Shown: positions 1 through 6,127 of the stretch, one piece after another
Position numbering within the stretch: position 1 is the stretch's first letter
Layout of the letters: every line of letters begins with the position of its first letter
NCBI GenBank assembly: GCA_031365665.1
Contig: JANLYO010000254.1
Location: forward strand, 1 to 8,472
Direction: 5' to 3'
Source of the DNA: JANYCG01 sp031365665
GTDB taxonomy: Bacteria > Pseudomonadota > Gammaproteobacteria > Burkholderiales > Burkholderiaceae_C
Length of the DNA stretch: 8,472 nucleotides
Position numbers and translations under genes: made by a program
Notes under the pieces: generated by a model
The model's input: the letters and a program-made list of their open reading frames with translations, nothing else
Told to the model about the DNA's origin: nothing
Database searches by the model: none

Positions 1-81
1 CTGTACTTGGCCCCAAAGATACAGAATCAGTTCGTCCTTCTGCGCATGGCTCAGTTGGCTTAGATCTGGCGGGCTTTGCAC
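1..81 (-). CDS. IS66-family transposase (TnpC type), N-terminal fragment cut by window edge
   Basis: Reading the minus strand from a GTG at 81-79 gives 27 open codons to the window edge. The peptide contains LSQLSHAQKDELIL followed by YLWGQVQ. This is the typical opening of IS66-family transposases, where 'LSHAxKDxLI' precedes a coiled-coil-like 'ARVAELEARL' stretch and, further on, a zinc-finger and a DDE catalytic domain. Those later domains lie outside the window, so catalytic integrity cannot be judged. The nearest in-frame stop upstream is TGA near 118-116, and GTG is the first plausible start after it. No tnpB-like ORF precedes the gene, which fits the single-ORF (ISBst12-like) branch of IS66 better than the three-gene tnpA-tnpB-tnpC branch. 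Family assignment is by motif memory on a short stretch. Confidence 0.68.
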   Translation of the reverse strand, partial: MQSPPDLSQLSHAQKDELILYLWGQVQ

Positions 82-137
82 GGTTCCAATTGTCGCTCTG
101 CTTTTAATAGCGCGTCAAGAGGGGGCTGAGTAGTTAC
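1..137 (-). mobile_element. End of an IS66-family insertion sequence (rest outside window)
   Basis: On the minus strand the sequence from 137 to 121 reads GTAACTACTCAGCCCCC and lies about 40 bp outside the transposase start. IS66-family termini are known to begin with 5'-GTAA and to create 8-bp target duplications, so 137 is a good candidate for the outer base. The adjacent 8 bp (138-145, TAAATTTT) would be one copy of the target duplication. The other end of the element is beyond the window, so neither the inverted-repeat partner nor the second target copy can be verified. A TTGACG hexamer at 118-113 (minus) could be a -35 element for the transposase. Confidence 0.5.
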
Positions 138-172
138 TAAATTTTAGTCGAACCGAGCTGTCGGGGTCGGTT

Positions 173-193
173 TCATACCCATATTGGGTATGA
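173..193. repeat. Short perfect palindrome between IS66 end and amidohydrolase remnant
   Basis: The arms TCATACCC (173-180) and GGGTATGA (186-193) are exact reverse complements around the 5-nt loop ATATT. The site starts 13 bp beyond the stop codon of the amidohydrolase remnant in its direction of transcription. There is no T-run, so it is a poor intrinsic terminator. On the plus strand it overlaps TATGAT (189-194), a good -10-like hexamer, so it could instead be an operator whose gene has been lost. Function is not established. Confidence 0.5.
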
Positions 194-206
194 TTTGGAA
201 ATGAAA

Positions 207-977
207 TCAGTTTCTGTAACTGCCGTCGATCCGATCCAGCTTGCGCATCAAGGCGTCGAACTCGACCACACCTTCGCCATCCGGGTGCGAGTCTTGAAAA
301 CTGTCCAGGTCGGCGGCGAGTTGCGCAGAGCTTGGCGGCAACGCCTGTTTGTGAAACTCAAACCCCATGATGGCCATGGCCAAACCACCGAGCTTGACGT
401 GGACATTCGGGCAGGTGGCCAGGTCTCTCATGGCGGCGCGCCAGTCGGCAAACACCGCATCGCACCGGCCCACGTAGGGGCCTACGCCCAGCGGCGCGCC
501 GACGTGGTTCAGCACAATCGGCACCTCGGGCACGGCCCGCGCCAAGTCCGTCAATTGGCCAATTTGCGAGTGGTAAAGCCAGGCGTCGAACGACAGACCG
601 AAATGCGCCAAACGCGCCAGGCCGCACCGGAACGACGCGCGCTGCATCAGGTCGGCAGGCGGGCGGCCCAACATGCTGGCGTTGAAGTCAGCATGCCAGG
701 TGGTGATGTGCCGCACACCGCGAAATCGCCCTTCACCCGCGTCGATATGCGCCTGCAAGACGGCGTCTACATCGTCGCCCAAGTCGGCCAGCAGGTCGTC
801 AAGCAAATACCCGTCCTCGTGGTCCCAGAAGTGGTGGTGCGGGTCGACGATGGCCAACTCGGGTTCCAGCGCCTCTTCCCGCAGGGTGGCCAGCCACGCC
901 GGTTGCAAGGGCAGATTGCGAATGAAAGGCAAGCCGTCGGCGTCACGGGTCGCTGGGTGTAGTGCGGGTGGGTTCAT
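207..977 (-). pseudogene. Decayed COG3618-type (Amidohydro_2) TIM-barrel metal-dependent hydrolase
   Basis: The reading frame from ATG 977 encodes 256 aa. The N-terminal metal motif VDPHHHFWD is at residues 44-52 and YLLDDLLADLG at 57-67. From about residue 68 the protein follows the family well: AHIDAGEGRFRGVRH, LSFDAWLYHSQ, VLNHVGAPLGVGPYVG, CPNVHVKLGGLAM and LPPSSAQLAAD. Relatives, from memory, are about 300-340 aa. Two blocks are missing. About 60 residues that normally separate LLAD from AHIDAG (the VATVFVE and GETEFVNG region) are gone at residues 66-70. Everything after LAAD (residue 223), including the NFPVD segment with a conserved Asp, is replaced by an unrelated 33-residue tail. 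The barrel cannot be complete, so activity is unlikely although the frame is open. An IS66 end lies 70 bp beyond the stop. The start was chosen at ATG 977 because the frame upstream runs antisense through the amidotransferase gene. Loss of function is inferred. Confidence 0.72.
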
Positions 978-1019
978 TCTGATCAAAATGTACAACGAAT
1001 TACTTATTAAACTAGACCC

Positions 1020-1847
1020 ATGTGCCAACTCCTCGGAATGAACAGCCGCCTGGCCGCTGCACTGTCGGTGAGTTTCACCGGCTTTGCGCAGCGCGGTGGC
1101 GGCACGGACCACCACGGCGATGGCTGGGGCATGGCGTTTTTTGAAAGTGAAGGCGACCAGCCGGGCAAGGGCGTGCGTTATTTCATCGACAAGGAAAGCG
1201 CCGCCGCGTCGCCGATTGCGCAGATGTTGCGCAGCTACCCGGTCAAGAGCCACAACGTGGTGGCGCACGTGCGCAAAGCCACGGTAGGCGCGGTGCGGCT
1301 GGAAAACAGCCACCCCTTCGTGCGCGAACTGTGGGGGCGGTATTGGGTGTTTGCCCACAATGGCGACTTGAAAGACTTCCAGCCCCGCCTGCACGGCAGT
1401 TTCAGGCCGGTGGGCGACACCGACAGCGAGTTGGCCTTCTGCTGGCTGATGCAGGAACTGGCCAAGTCCCACCACAACGTGCCCAGTGTGGAAGAGCTCA
1501 CCCACACGCTGCGTGACCTGGTGCCGCAAATCGCACGCCACGGCGCTTTTAATTTCCTGCTTTCCAATGGCCAGGCCCTGTGGGCGCATGCCAGCACCAA
1601 GCTGTGTTACCTGGTGCGCCAACACCCGTTTGGCGAAGTGCATCTGAAAGACGAAGATCTGCGCGTAGACCTGGCCGACCTCAACGGCCCTGAGGACCGC
1701 ATTTGTATTGTTGTCACCGAGCCTTTAACCACCAACGAAGAATGGACGGCCTTTACACCCCATCAACTGATGGTCTTCGTCGATGGGGAGGCTATTGCGC
1801 CCCCACGCTCCGCCGCTGCGCGGGTCGCTGCCCCCCGAGGGGGCTAA
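1020..1847 (+). CDS. Class II glutamine amidotransferase, YafJ-like
   Basis: This 275-aa protein matches the stand-alone Ntn-type glutaminase family that includes E. coli YafJ (about 255 aa). Cys2, exposed as the N-terminal nucleophile after Met removal, fixes the start at ATG 1020. Other glutaminase-site elements are present: RGGGTDHHGDGWG (25-37), AHVRKAT with its glutamine-binding Arg (82-88), NSHPF (96-100), AHNGDL with the oxyanion-hole Asn-Gly (112-117) and GDTDSE (132-137). There is no synthase domain, so ammonia released from glutamine would go to an unknown partner or acceptor; the physiological substrate is not known. The protein is cytoplasmic, with no signal peptide. No Shine-Dalgarno is visible in the AT-rich 42 bp upstream. 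The last 16 or so residues (APPRSAAARVAAPRGG) are encoded by an intergenic repeat, not by conserved family sequence. The gene converges on gshB, 44 bp away. Family assignment is secure, exact role unknown. Confidence 0.93.
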   Translation: MCQLLGMNSRLAAALSVSFTGFAQRGGGTDHHGDGWGMAFFESEGDQPGKGVRYFIDKESAAASPIAQMLRSYPVKSHNVVAHVRKATVGAVRLENSHPFVRELWGRYWVFAHNGDLKDFQPRLHGSFRPVGDTDSELAFCWLMQELAKSHHNVPSVEELTHTLRDLVPQIARHGAFNFLLSNGQALWAHASTKLCYLVRQHPFGEVHLKDEDLRVDLADLNGPEDRICIVVTEPLTTNEEWTAFTPHQLMVFVDGEAIAPPRSAAARVAAPRGG

Positions 1848-1892
1848 ATTTCCTCGGGTGCGGCCCGTCGGAAAATTGCGCCCCCACGCTCC
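1794..1892. repeat. GC-rich intergenic repeat unit bounded by an 18-bp direct duplication
   Basis: ATTGCGCCCCCACGCTCC occurs exactly at 1794-1811 and again at 1875-1892. Between the copies are a GC-rich stretch and the hairpin GCCCCC-CGA-GGGGGC. The first copy is translated as the amidotransferase tail. The second ends on the first base of the reverse-complemented gshB stop codon (1892-1894). The motif CCCCCACGCTCC...GCTGCCCCCCGAGGGGGC resembles a dispersed repeat I associate with Comamonadaceae genomes, where it often sits between convergent genes. That resemblance is from memory. Confidence 0.6.
1830..1844. terminator. Hairpin between convergent amidotransferase and gshB genes
   Basis: GCCCCC (1830-1835) pairs perfectly with GGGGGC (1839-1844) around a CGA loop, just before the TAA stop at 1845-1847. 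On the plus strand TAAATTTCC follows, giving only a short T-run. On the minus strand the hairpin lies about 47 bp past the gshB stop. It could slow or end transcription from both sides, but it is not a canonical intrinsic terminator. Confidence 0.35.
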
Positions 1893-2833
1893 TAGACGCT
1901 GGCTTCCAGCGCATCGATGAACATCTTGGGCACGTCAAAGCCGGTCTGGTCGGTGATTTCCTGAAAACACGTGGGGCTGGTCACGTTGATCTCGGTGAGT
2001 GAGTCGCCGATGATGTCCAGGCCCACCAGCAAAAGGCCGCGTTTGGCCAGAATTGGCCCCAGCGCCTCGGCAATGTCGCGGTCGCGCGCGGCCAACGGCT
2101 GTGCCACCCCCTTGCCGCCTGCGGCCAGGTTGCCGCGTACTTCGCCACCTTGCGGGATGCGCGCCAGGCAAAACGGCACGGGCTGGCCGCCAATCACCAG
2201 CACGCGTTTGTCGCCCTCGGAGATGGCGGGCAGGAATTTCTGCACCATGATGGTCTCCTGCCCTTCTTTGTTCAGCGTTTCCATGATCGCGCCCAGGTTC
2301 AGGCCATCGGGCTTGACGCGAAAAATGCCCATGCCGCCCATGCCGTCCAGCGGCTTGAGGATGATGTCTCGGTGCTGGGCATGAAAACGCCGGATCTCCT
2401 CGGGGTTGCGCGTCACCAAGGTCGGGCCGATGAACTGCGGAAACTCCAGGATCGCGAGTTTTTCCGGGTGGTCGCGCAAGGCCGCCGGCGCATTGAACAC
2501 TTTGGCGCCTTCGCGTTCGGCCTGCCCGAGCAAATGCGTAGCGTAGAAATATTCGCTGTCAAAGGGCGGGTCTTTGCGCATCACAATCGCGCCGAAACCA
2601 TTCAGGGGCCGGCGTGAAGTGCTTTCAACTTTGTACCATTGCGCGGCATCTCCCGTCAGCGTGATGGCCTGCACCTGGGCCTCCACTGGGCTACCCTGCA
2701 CCCAGGAGATGCCCTGCTGCTCACAGGCAAACACTTTGTGGCCGCGCCGCTGCGCCTCCCGCATCATGGAGAACGTGGTGTCTTTGTAAATCTTGAAGGT
2801 ATCCAGCGGATCGGCGACAAATAACAGGTTCAT
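1892..2833 (-). CDS. gshB: Glutathione synthetase
   Basis: This enzyme makes glutathione in the cytoplasm by ATP-dependent ligation of glycine to gamma-glutamylcysteine, the second step after GshA. The 313-aa product is close to E. coli GshB (316 aa). The N-terminus MNLLFVADPLDTFKIYKDTT is characteristic. RKDPPFD (86-92), the ATP-grasp glycine-rich loop KPLDGMGG (160-167), a VRGNLAAGGKG segment and the C-terminal metal/ATP motif EINVTSPTC (281-289) are all present, so it should be active. ATG 2833 was chosen because conservation begins exactly there; the frame extends 25 codons further upstream but with nothing family-like. No strong Shine-Dalgarno is seen. The stop touches the repeat shared with the convergent amidotransferase gene. 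gshA lies about 3.3 kb upstream on the same strand, separated by kup and by an opposite-strand gene, so gshB probably has its own promoter in 2834-2947. Confidence 0.96.
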   Translation of the reverse strand: MNLLFVADPLDTFKIYKDTTFSMMREAQRRGHKVFACEQQGISWVQGSPVEAQVQAITLTGDAAQWYKVESTSRRPLNGFGAIVMRKDPPFDSEYFYATHLLGQAEREGAKVFNAPAALRDHPEKLAILEFPQFIGPTLVTRNPEEIRRFHAQHRDIILKPLDGMGGMGIFRVKPDGLNLGAIMETLNKEGQETIMVQKFLPAISEGDKRVLVIGGQPVPFCLARIPQGGEVRGNLAAGGKGVAQPLAARDRDIAEALGPILAKRGLLLVGLDIIGDSLTEINVTSPTCFQEITDQTGFDVPKMFIDALEASV

Positions 2834-2947
2834 GGGGTTCGATTTTTTGAGAAAATGCAGCGCATGACATTGTGTCATCGCGAAAACCCGCACAACCGGC
2901 AAGTCCAATCCACGTTAAGGTAGCTGGATCAATCAAATGGAGATTTC
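2834..2947. promoter_or_regulatory. Divergent gshB / Bug-protein intergenic region with a small palindrome
   Basis: This 114-bp gap must hold promoters for both divergent genes. It contains the exact inverted repeat ATGACA-TTG-TGTCAT (2864-2878), a 15-bp site suited to a dimeric regulator. It also has an AT tract (GATTTTTTGAGAAAA, 2841-2855) on the gshB side. TGGAGA (2938-2943) is a fair Shine-Dalgarno for the plus-strand gene. No -35/-10 pair close to consensus stands out in either direction. The operator idea is inference. Confidence 0.4.
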
Positions 2948-3916
2948 ATGAAACGCCGCCAAATCCTGCAAACCGCCGCCCTTGCTGCCATGCCGGGCGC
3001 CGTGTTTGCCCAGGACAAATACCCGAGCAAGCCGATTGCCTTCATCTGCCCCTACGCCGCCGGAGGGAATTCTGACCAGCGTTCGCGCCAGTTTGGCAAG
3101 TTTCTATCAACAGCCTTGGGGCAGCCCGTGATCGTGGACAACAAACCCGGCGCCGGCGCCAACATCGGCACCGACGTGATCGCCAAGGCCAAACCGGACG
3201 GTTATGTGATCGGCATGGGCAATTTTGCGCCGCTCGCGGTCAACCCGACCATGTTCAAGAAAATGAACTATGACCCGGCCAAGGATTTGACACCCATCGC
3301 CTTGATCGAACGCGGCCCGCTGATCCTGATGGTGCCGCCGAACTCGCCCTTCAAAAGCGTGAAGGACATCATTGCAGCGGCCAAGGCCAAGCCGGGAACC
3401 CTGTCCTTCGCCTCGGGCGGCCTGGGCGGGTCGCACCACCTGTCGGCCGAGATGTTCAAGTCGATCTCCGGCTTGAACATGACGCACATTCCCTACAAGG
3501 GCGGTGCGCCGGCCACCACCGACCTGATGGGTGGCCAGGTGGACATGATGTTTGAGCAGATGTATTCGGCGTCGCCGTCCATCAAGGCCGGCAAATTGCG
3601 TGCGCTGGCCATCACCAGCAAGGCGCGCTCCCCGCTCTTCCCGGACTTGCCAACCATGGCCGAAGCCGGTGTGCCGGGTTTTGAGGTGCAGAACTGGCAA
3701 GGGCTGGTCGGTCCGGCAGGCATGCCGCCGGCCATCGTCAAACAGCTCAACGAGCTCGTCAACAAGGCGTTGGCCGACCCGGCCATCAAGGAACAGATGC
3801 TGGGCCAGGGCAACGAGCTCGGTGGCGGCACACCGGAGCAATTTGCCGCCTTCATCAAATCGGAGGCCGACCGCTGGGGCAAGCTGGTGAAGGCGGCCGA
3901 TATCAAGCCTGAGTAA
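2948..3916 (+). CDS. Bug-family (TctC-like) periplasmic solute-binding protein
   Basis: This 322-aa protein is of the Bordetella uptake gene (Bug) family, which is greatly expanded in Burkholderiales. Family members bind small carboxylates or other organic solutes in the periplasm, and some feed TctAB tripartite transporters. A signal peptide covers about residues 1-21 (KRR, a hydrophobic stretch, then GAVFA before QDKYPS); the RR pair makes it faintly Tat-like. Mature-domain signatures follow: KPIAFICPYAAGGNSD near 28-43, NKPGAGANIGTDVIAKAKPDGY, HIPYKGGAPATTDLMGGQVDMMF, GKLRALAITS and LPTMAEAGVPGFEVQNWQGL. Family length is normal. The usual aspartate-containing loop is present, but the ligand cannot be deduced. 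No tctA or tctB homologue is nearby, so this is an orphan receptor. It is the only gene on the plus strand between gshB and kup. The start is supported by a TGGAGA site 4 nt upstream. Confidence 0.94.
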   Translation: MKRRQILQTAALAAMPGAVFAQDKYPSKPIAFICPYAAGGNSDQRSRQFGKFLSTALGQPVIVDNKPGAGANIGTDVIAKAKPDGYVIGMGNFAPLAVNPTMFKKMNYDPAKDLTPIALIERGPLILMVPPNSPFKSVKDIIAAAKAKPGTLSFASGGLGGSHHLSAEMFKSISGLNMTHIPYKGGAPATTDLMGGQVDMMFEQMYSASPSIKAGKLRALAITSKARSPLFPDLPTMAEAGVPGFEVQNWQGLVGPAGMPPAIVKQLNELVNKALADPAIKEQMLGQGNELGGGTPEQFAAFIKSEADRWGKLVKAADIKPE

Positions 3917-3971
3917 AACCCGAATAAACCCGAATAAACCCGCATAAACCCGCATAAACCCGCATAAAGCC
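3911..3971. repeat. Tandem array of a 10-bp unit at the 3' end of the Bug-protein gene
   Basis: The array starts in the final codons of the Bug gene: GAGTAAAACCC (3911-3921), GAATAAACCC twice (3922-3941), GCATAAACCC twice (3942-3961) and GCATAAAGCC (3962-3971). The two sub-variants differ by A/C at the second position, showing a history of unit-by-unit duplication. Every unit contains TAA, so the array closes all plus-strand frames. It fills most of the gap between the convergent Bug and kup genes. No function is known. Slippage-prone simple repeats of this length can vary in copy number between strains. Confidence 0.85.
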
Positions 3972-4005
3972 GGGGTCGGCGGCACTTCAAGCTTGGCGGC
4001 GCGGC

Positions 4006-5874
4006 TCAAATCTCGATCTTGCTGCCCAGCTCCACCACCGAGTTGTTGGGCAGCTTCAAAAAATCTGCAGCGCCGCTGGCGTTGTGGTGCATCTGGGCGA
4101 AGATTTTCTCGCGCCACTGCGCCATGCCGTCGCCAATGGTCGGAATCACGGTGTCGCGCGAGAGGAAATAACTGGTCGTCATGACTTCAAATTCGCAGCC
4201 GCGGCCTTTGATTTCCTGCAAGGCCTTGGGCAGATCGAGGTCGTTTTTGAAGCCGTAATGCACCATCACCTGCCAGCAGTCGTGGCCCAGGGACTCGATT
4301 TCGAGCCGTTTGTCCAGGCCAATCCAGGGCACCTCGTGGTTGATCACCGTGACGAAAAGATTGTGCTGGTGCAGCACTTTGTTGTGTTTCAGGTTGTGCA
4401 GCAGCGCATTGGGCACGGTGCCGGACTCGCCGGTCAGGAACACGGCCGTGCCCTCCACGCGCACCGGCGGGCTGACAAACACCGCTTCCAGAAAACTTGG
4501 CAGGTCAATCGCGTCAGTGCGCAATTTGACCGACAACATGTGGCGGCCTTCTTTCCAGGTGATCATCAGCATGAAGATGAAACCGCCAATGGCCAGCGGG
4601 AACCAGCCGCCATCAAACAGCTTGAGCATGTTCGAGGCCCAGAAAGCCAAGTCCACCACAAAAAAGAAGCCGGTCGCGCCAATGCACAGGATGAGCGGGT
4701 ATTTCCAGCTGTAGCGGATCACGAAAAAAGTGAGGATGGTGGTGATCAGCATGTCGGTGCACACCGCGATGCCGTAAGCCGCTGCCAGGTTGCTGGAAGA
4801 GCGGAACATCACCACCGCCAGCACAATCGCGGCAAACAGGCCCCAGTTGACCAGCGGGATATATACCTGGCCGGTGTCTTTCACGCTGGTATGCAGGATT
4901 TGCAGACGTGGCAGATATCCGAGCTGGATGACTTGTTTGGTCACTGAAAACGCCCCCGAGATCAGCGCCTGCGAAGCGATGACGGTGGCCATTGTGGCCA
5001 GGATCACCAACGGCACCAAGGCCCAGTCGGGGGCCATGAGGTAAAACGGGTTTTTGACGGCGTCCGGGTTTTTGAGCAACAACGCCCCTTGGCCGAAATA
5101 GTTCAGGGTCAGCGCCGGCATGACAATGGAAAACCAGGCCAGGCGGATCGGCTGTTTGCCAAAGTGGCCCATGTCGGCGTATAGCGCCTCGCCGCCCGTC
5201 ACACACAGCACCACCGCGCCCAGGATGATGAAGGTGGTGCCTGGCTGCTGCCACATGAATCGGAGCGCGTAATAGGGGTTCAGTGCCGCCAGAATGGCCG
5301 GGTTGGTGGCGATGTGGACGACACCCAACCAGGCGATGACGAAAAACCAGACCAGGGTGATCGGCCCGAAAAACTTGCCGATGCCGCTGGTGCCGCGTTT
5401 TTGCACCGCGAACAGGCCAAACAGGATCACCAGCGTGAGCGGAATCACATAGGTTTTGAACGCCGGTGAGACGATTTCCAGGCCTTCAACGGCGGACAGC
5501 ACCGAGATCGCCGGGGTGATGACGCCGTCGCCGTAAAACAGGCAGGTGCCAAAGATGCCGATGATGAGCAACACGCGGCGCAGGCGCGGGCTGCCTTTGA
5601 CGGCTTGGGACGCCAACGCCAGCATCGCCACCAGGCCGCCTTCGCCGTTGTTGTCGGCGCGCAACACCAGGGCGACGTATTTGATCGAGACGATGACCGT
5701 CAGCGTCCAGAAGAAGATTGACAGGATGCCGTAGACGTTGTCCGGGGTGAACGGCACGTGGCCAGAGCCGAAAACTTCTTTGACGGCATACAGCACACTG
5801 GTGCCGATGTCGCCGTAAACCACGCCGATGGCGCCCAGCGTAAGCGCCGCGAGAGACGATTTGGATACTGACAA
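4006..5874 (-). CDS. kup: Low-affinity potassium uptake transporter, Kup/TrkD family
   Basis: This inner-membrane K+ uptake protein is probably a K+/H+ symporter. Its 622 aa equal the length of E. coli Kup. About 12 hydrophobic segments occupy residues 8-430 and are followed by a soluble cytoplasmic C-terminal domain. Family motifs are YGDIGTS (20-26), RADNNGEGG (72-80), FYGDGVITPAISVLSAVEG (113-131) and GGEALYADMGHFG (227-239), with conserved acidic residues intact. The start at 5874 is TTG; no in-frame ATG or GTG lies between it and the upstream in-frame TGA, and homology begins within a few residues. The Shine-Dalgarno is weak. kup follows gshA on the same strand after a 253-bp leader, so it may be co-transcribed or have its own promoter. 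Its 3' end faces the Bug gene across the tandem repeat. K+ uptake next to glutathione and glutamate-consuming genes fits osmotic adaptation. Confidence 0.96.
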   Translation of the reverse strand: MSVSKSSLAALTLGAIGVVYGDIGTSVLYAVKEVFGSGHVPFTPDNVYGILSIFFWTLTVIVSIKYVALVLRADNNGEGGLVAMLALASQAVKGSPRLRRVLLIIGIFGTCLFYGDGVITPAISVLSAVEGLEIVSPAFKTYVIPLTLVILFGLFAVQKRGTSGIGKFFGPITLVWFFVIAWLGVVHIATNPAILAALNPYYALRFMWQQPGTTFIILGAVVLCVTGGEALYADMGHFGKQPIRLAWFSIVMPALTLNYFGQGALLLKNPDAVKNPFYLMAPDWALVPLVILATMATVIASQALISGAFSVTKQVIQLGYLPRLQILHTSVKDTGQVYIPLVNWGLFAAIVLAVVMFRSSSNLAAAYGIAVCTDMLITTILTFFVIRYSWKYPLILCIGATGFFFVVDLAFWASNMLKLFDGGWFPLAIGGFIFMLMITWKEGRHMLSVKLRTDAIDLPSFLEAVFVSPPVRVEGTAVFLTGESGTVPNALLHNLKHNKVLHQHNLFVTVINHEVPWIGLDKRLEIESLGHDCWQVMVHYGFKNDLDLPKALQEIKGRGCEFEVMTTSYFLSRDTVIPTIGDGMAQWREKIFAQMHHNASGAADFLKLPNNSVVELGSKIEI

Positions 5875-6127
5875 GAGTTCGTCCGGTCTTCAACAGGGCC
5901 GGATTCCGTTCCATGGGGGAAGGCTATTGTGCGCCCGTTGCACGAAACGGACAGCCGGTTGAAGACTCTAAATGCCGAAACCTGAAATTATGTTGCAGCG
6001 CAGCAACTCAGGCTTTCGTGAACCGATTCCGCTTCCAAACCATGGCAAGAGTAGGCGCGCCGACGACGACAGTGCTGTAGCACGGCTGGGAGGCGCAACG
6101 CCCTATTGCCGTGGTTTGGAAGTGGAA
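5875..6127 (-). promoter_or_regulatory. kup leader / gshA-kup intergenic region
   Basis: This 253-bp gap has no convincing gene. Apart from the large inverted repeat entered separately, it holds a 9-bp inverted pair, GTCTTCAAC (5886-5894) and GTTGAAGAC (5958-5966), and a small GTTGC/GCAAC hairpin (5992-6007). A CATAAT hexamer on the minus strand (5990-5985) could be a -10 for kup, but no good -35 lies 17 bp upstream of it. No riboswitch class was recognised. Confidence 0.3.

Noticed and set aside
1..60. Plus-strand peptide LYLAPKIQNQF as a recombinase-associated fragment
   Set aside because: The minus strand gives a much better match, the IS66 transposase opening LSQLSHAQKDELIL.
195..962. 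255-codon plus-strand ORF
   Set aside because: Antisense shadow of the amidohydrolase remnant, which carries the recognisable motifs. Long shadow ORFs are expected in GC-rich DNA.
978..1643. Upstream extension of the amidohydrolase frame by 222 codons (minus strand)
   Set aside because: It lies wholly antisense to the well-supported class II amidotransferase and has no family resemblance.
3911..3971. CRISPR array
   Set aside because: The repeat unit is 10 bp with no spacers, so it is a simple tandem repeat.
3107..4117. 336-codon minus-strand ORF
   Set aside because: Antisense to the Bug-family gene and reads through the tandem repeat into the kup 3' end. The composition is shadow-like, rich in Arg, His and Gly.
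4084..4947. 287-codon plus-strand ORF
   Set aside because: Antisense to kup, with no domain recognised.
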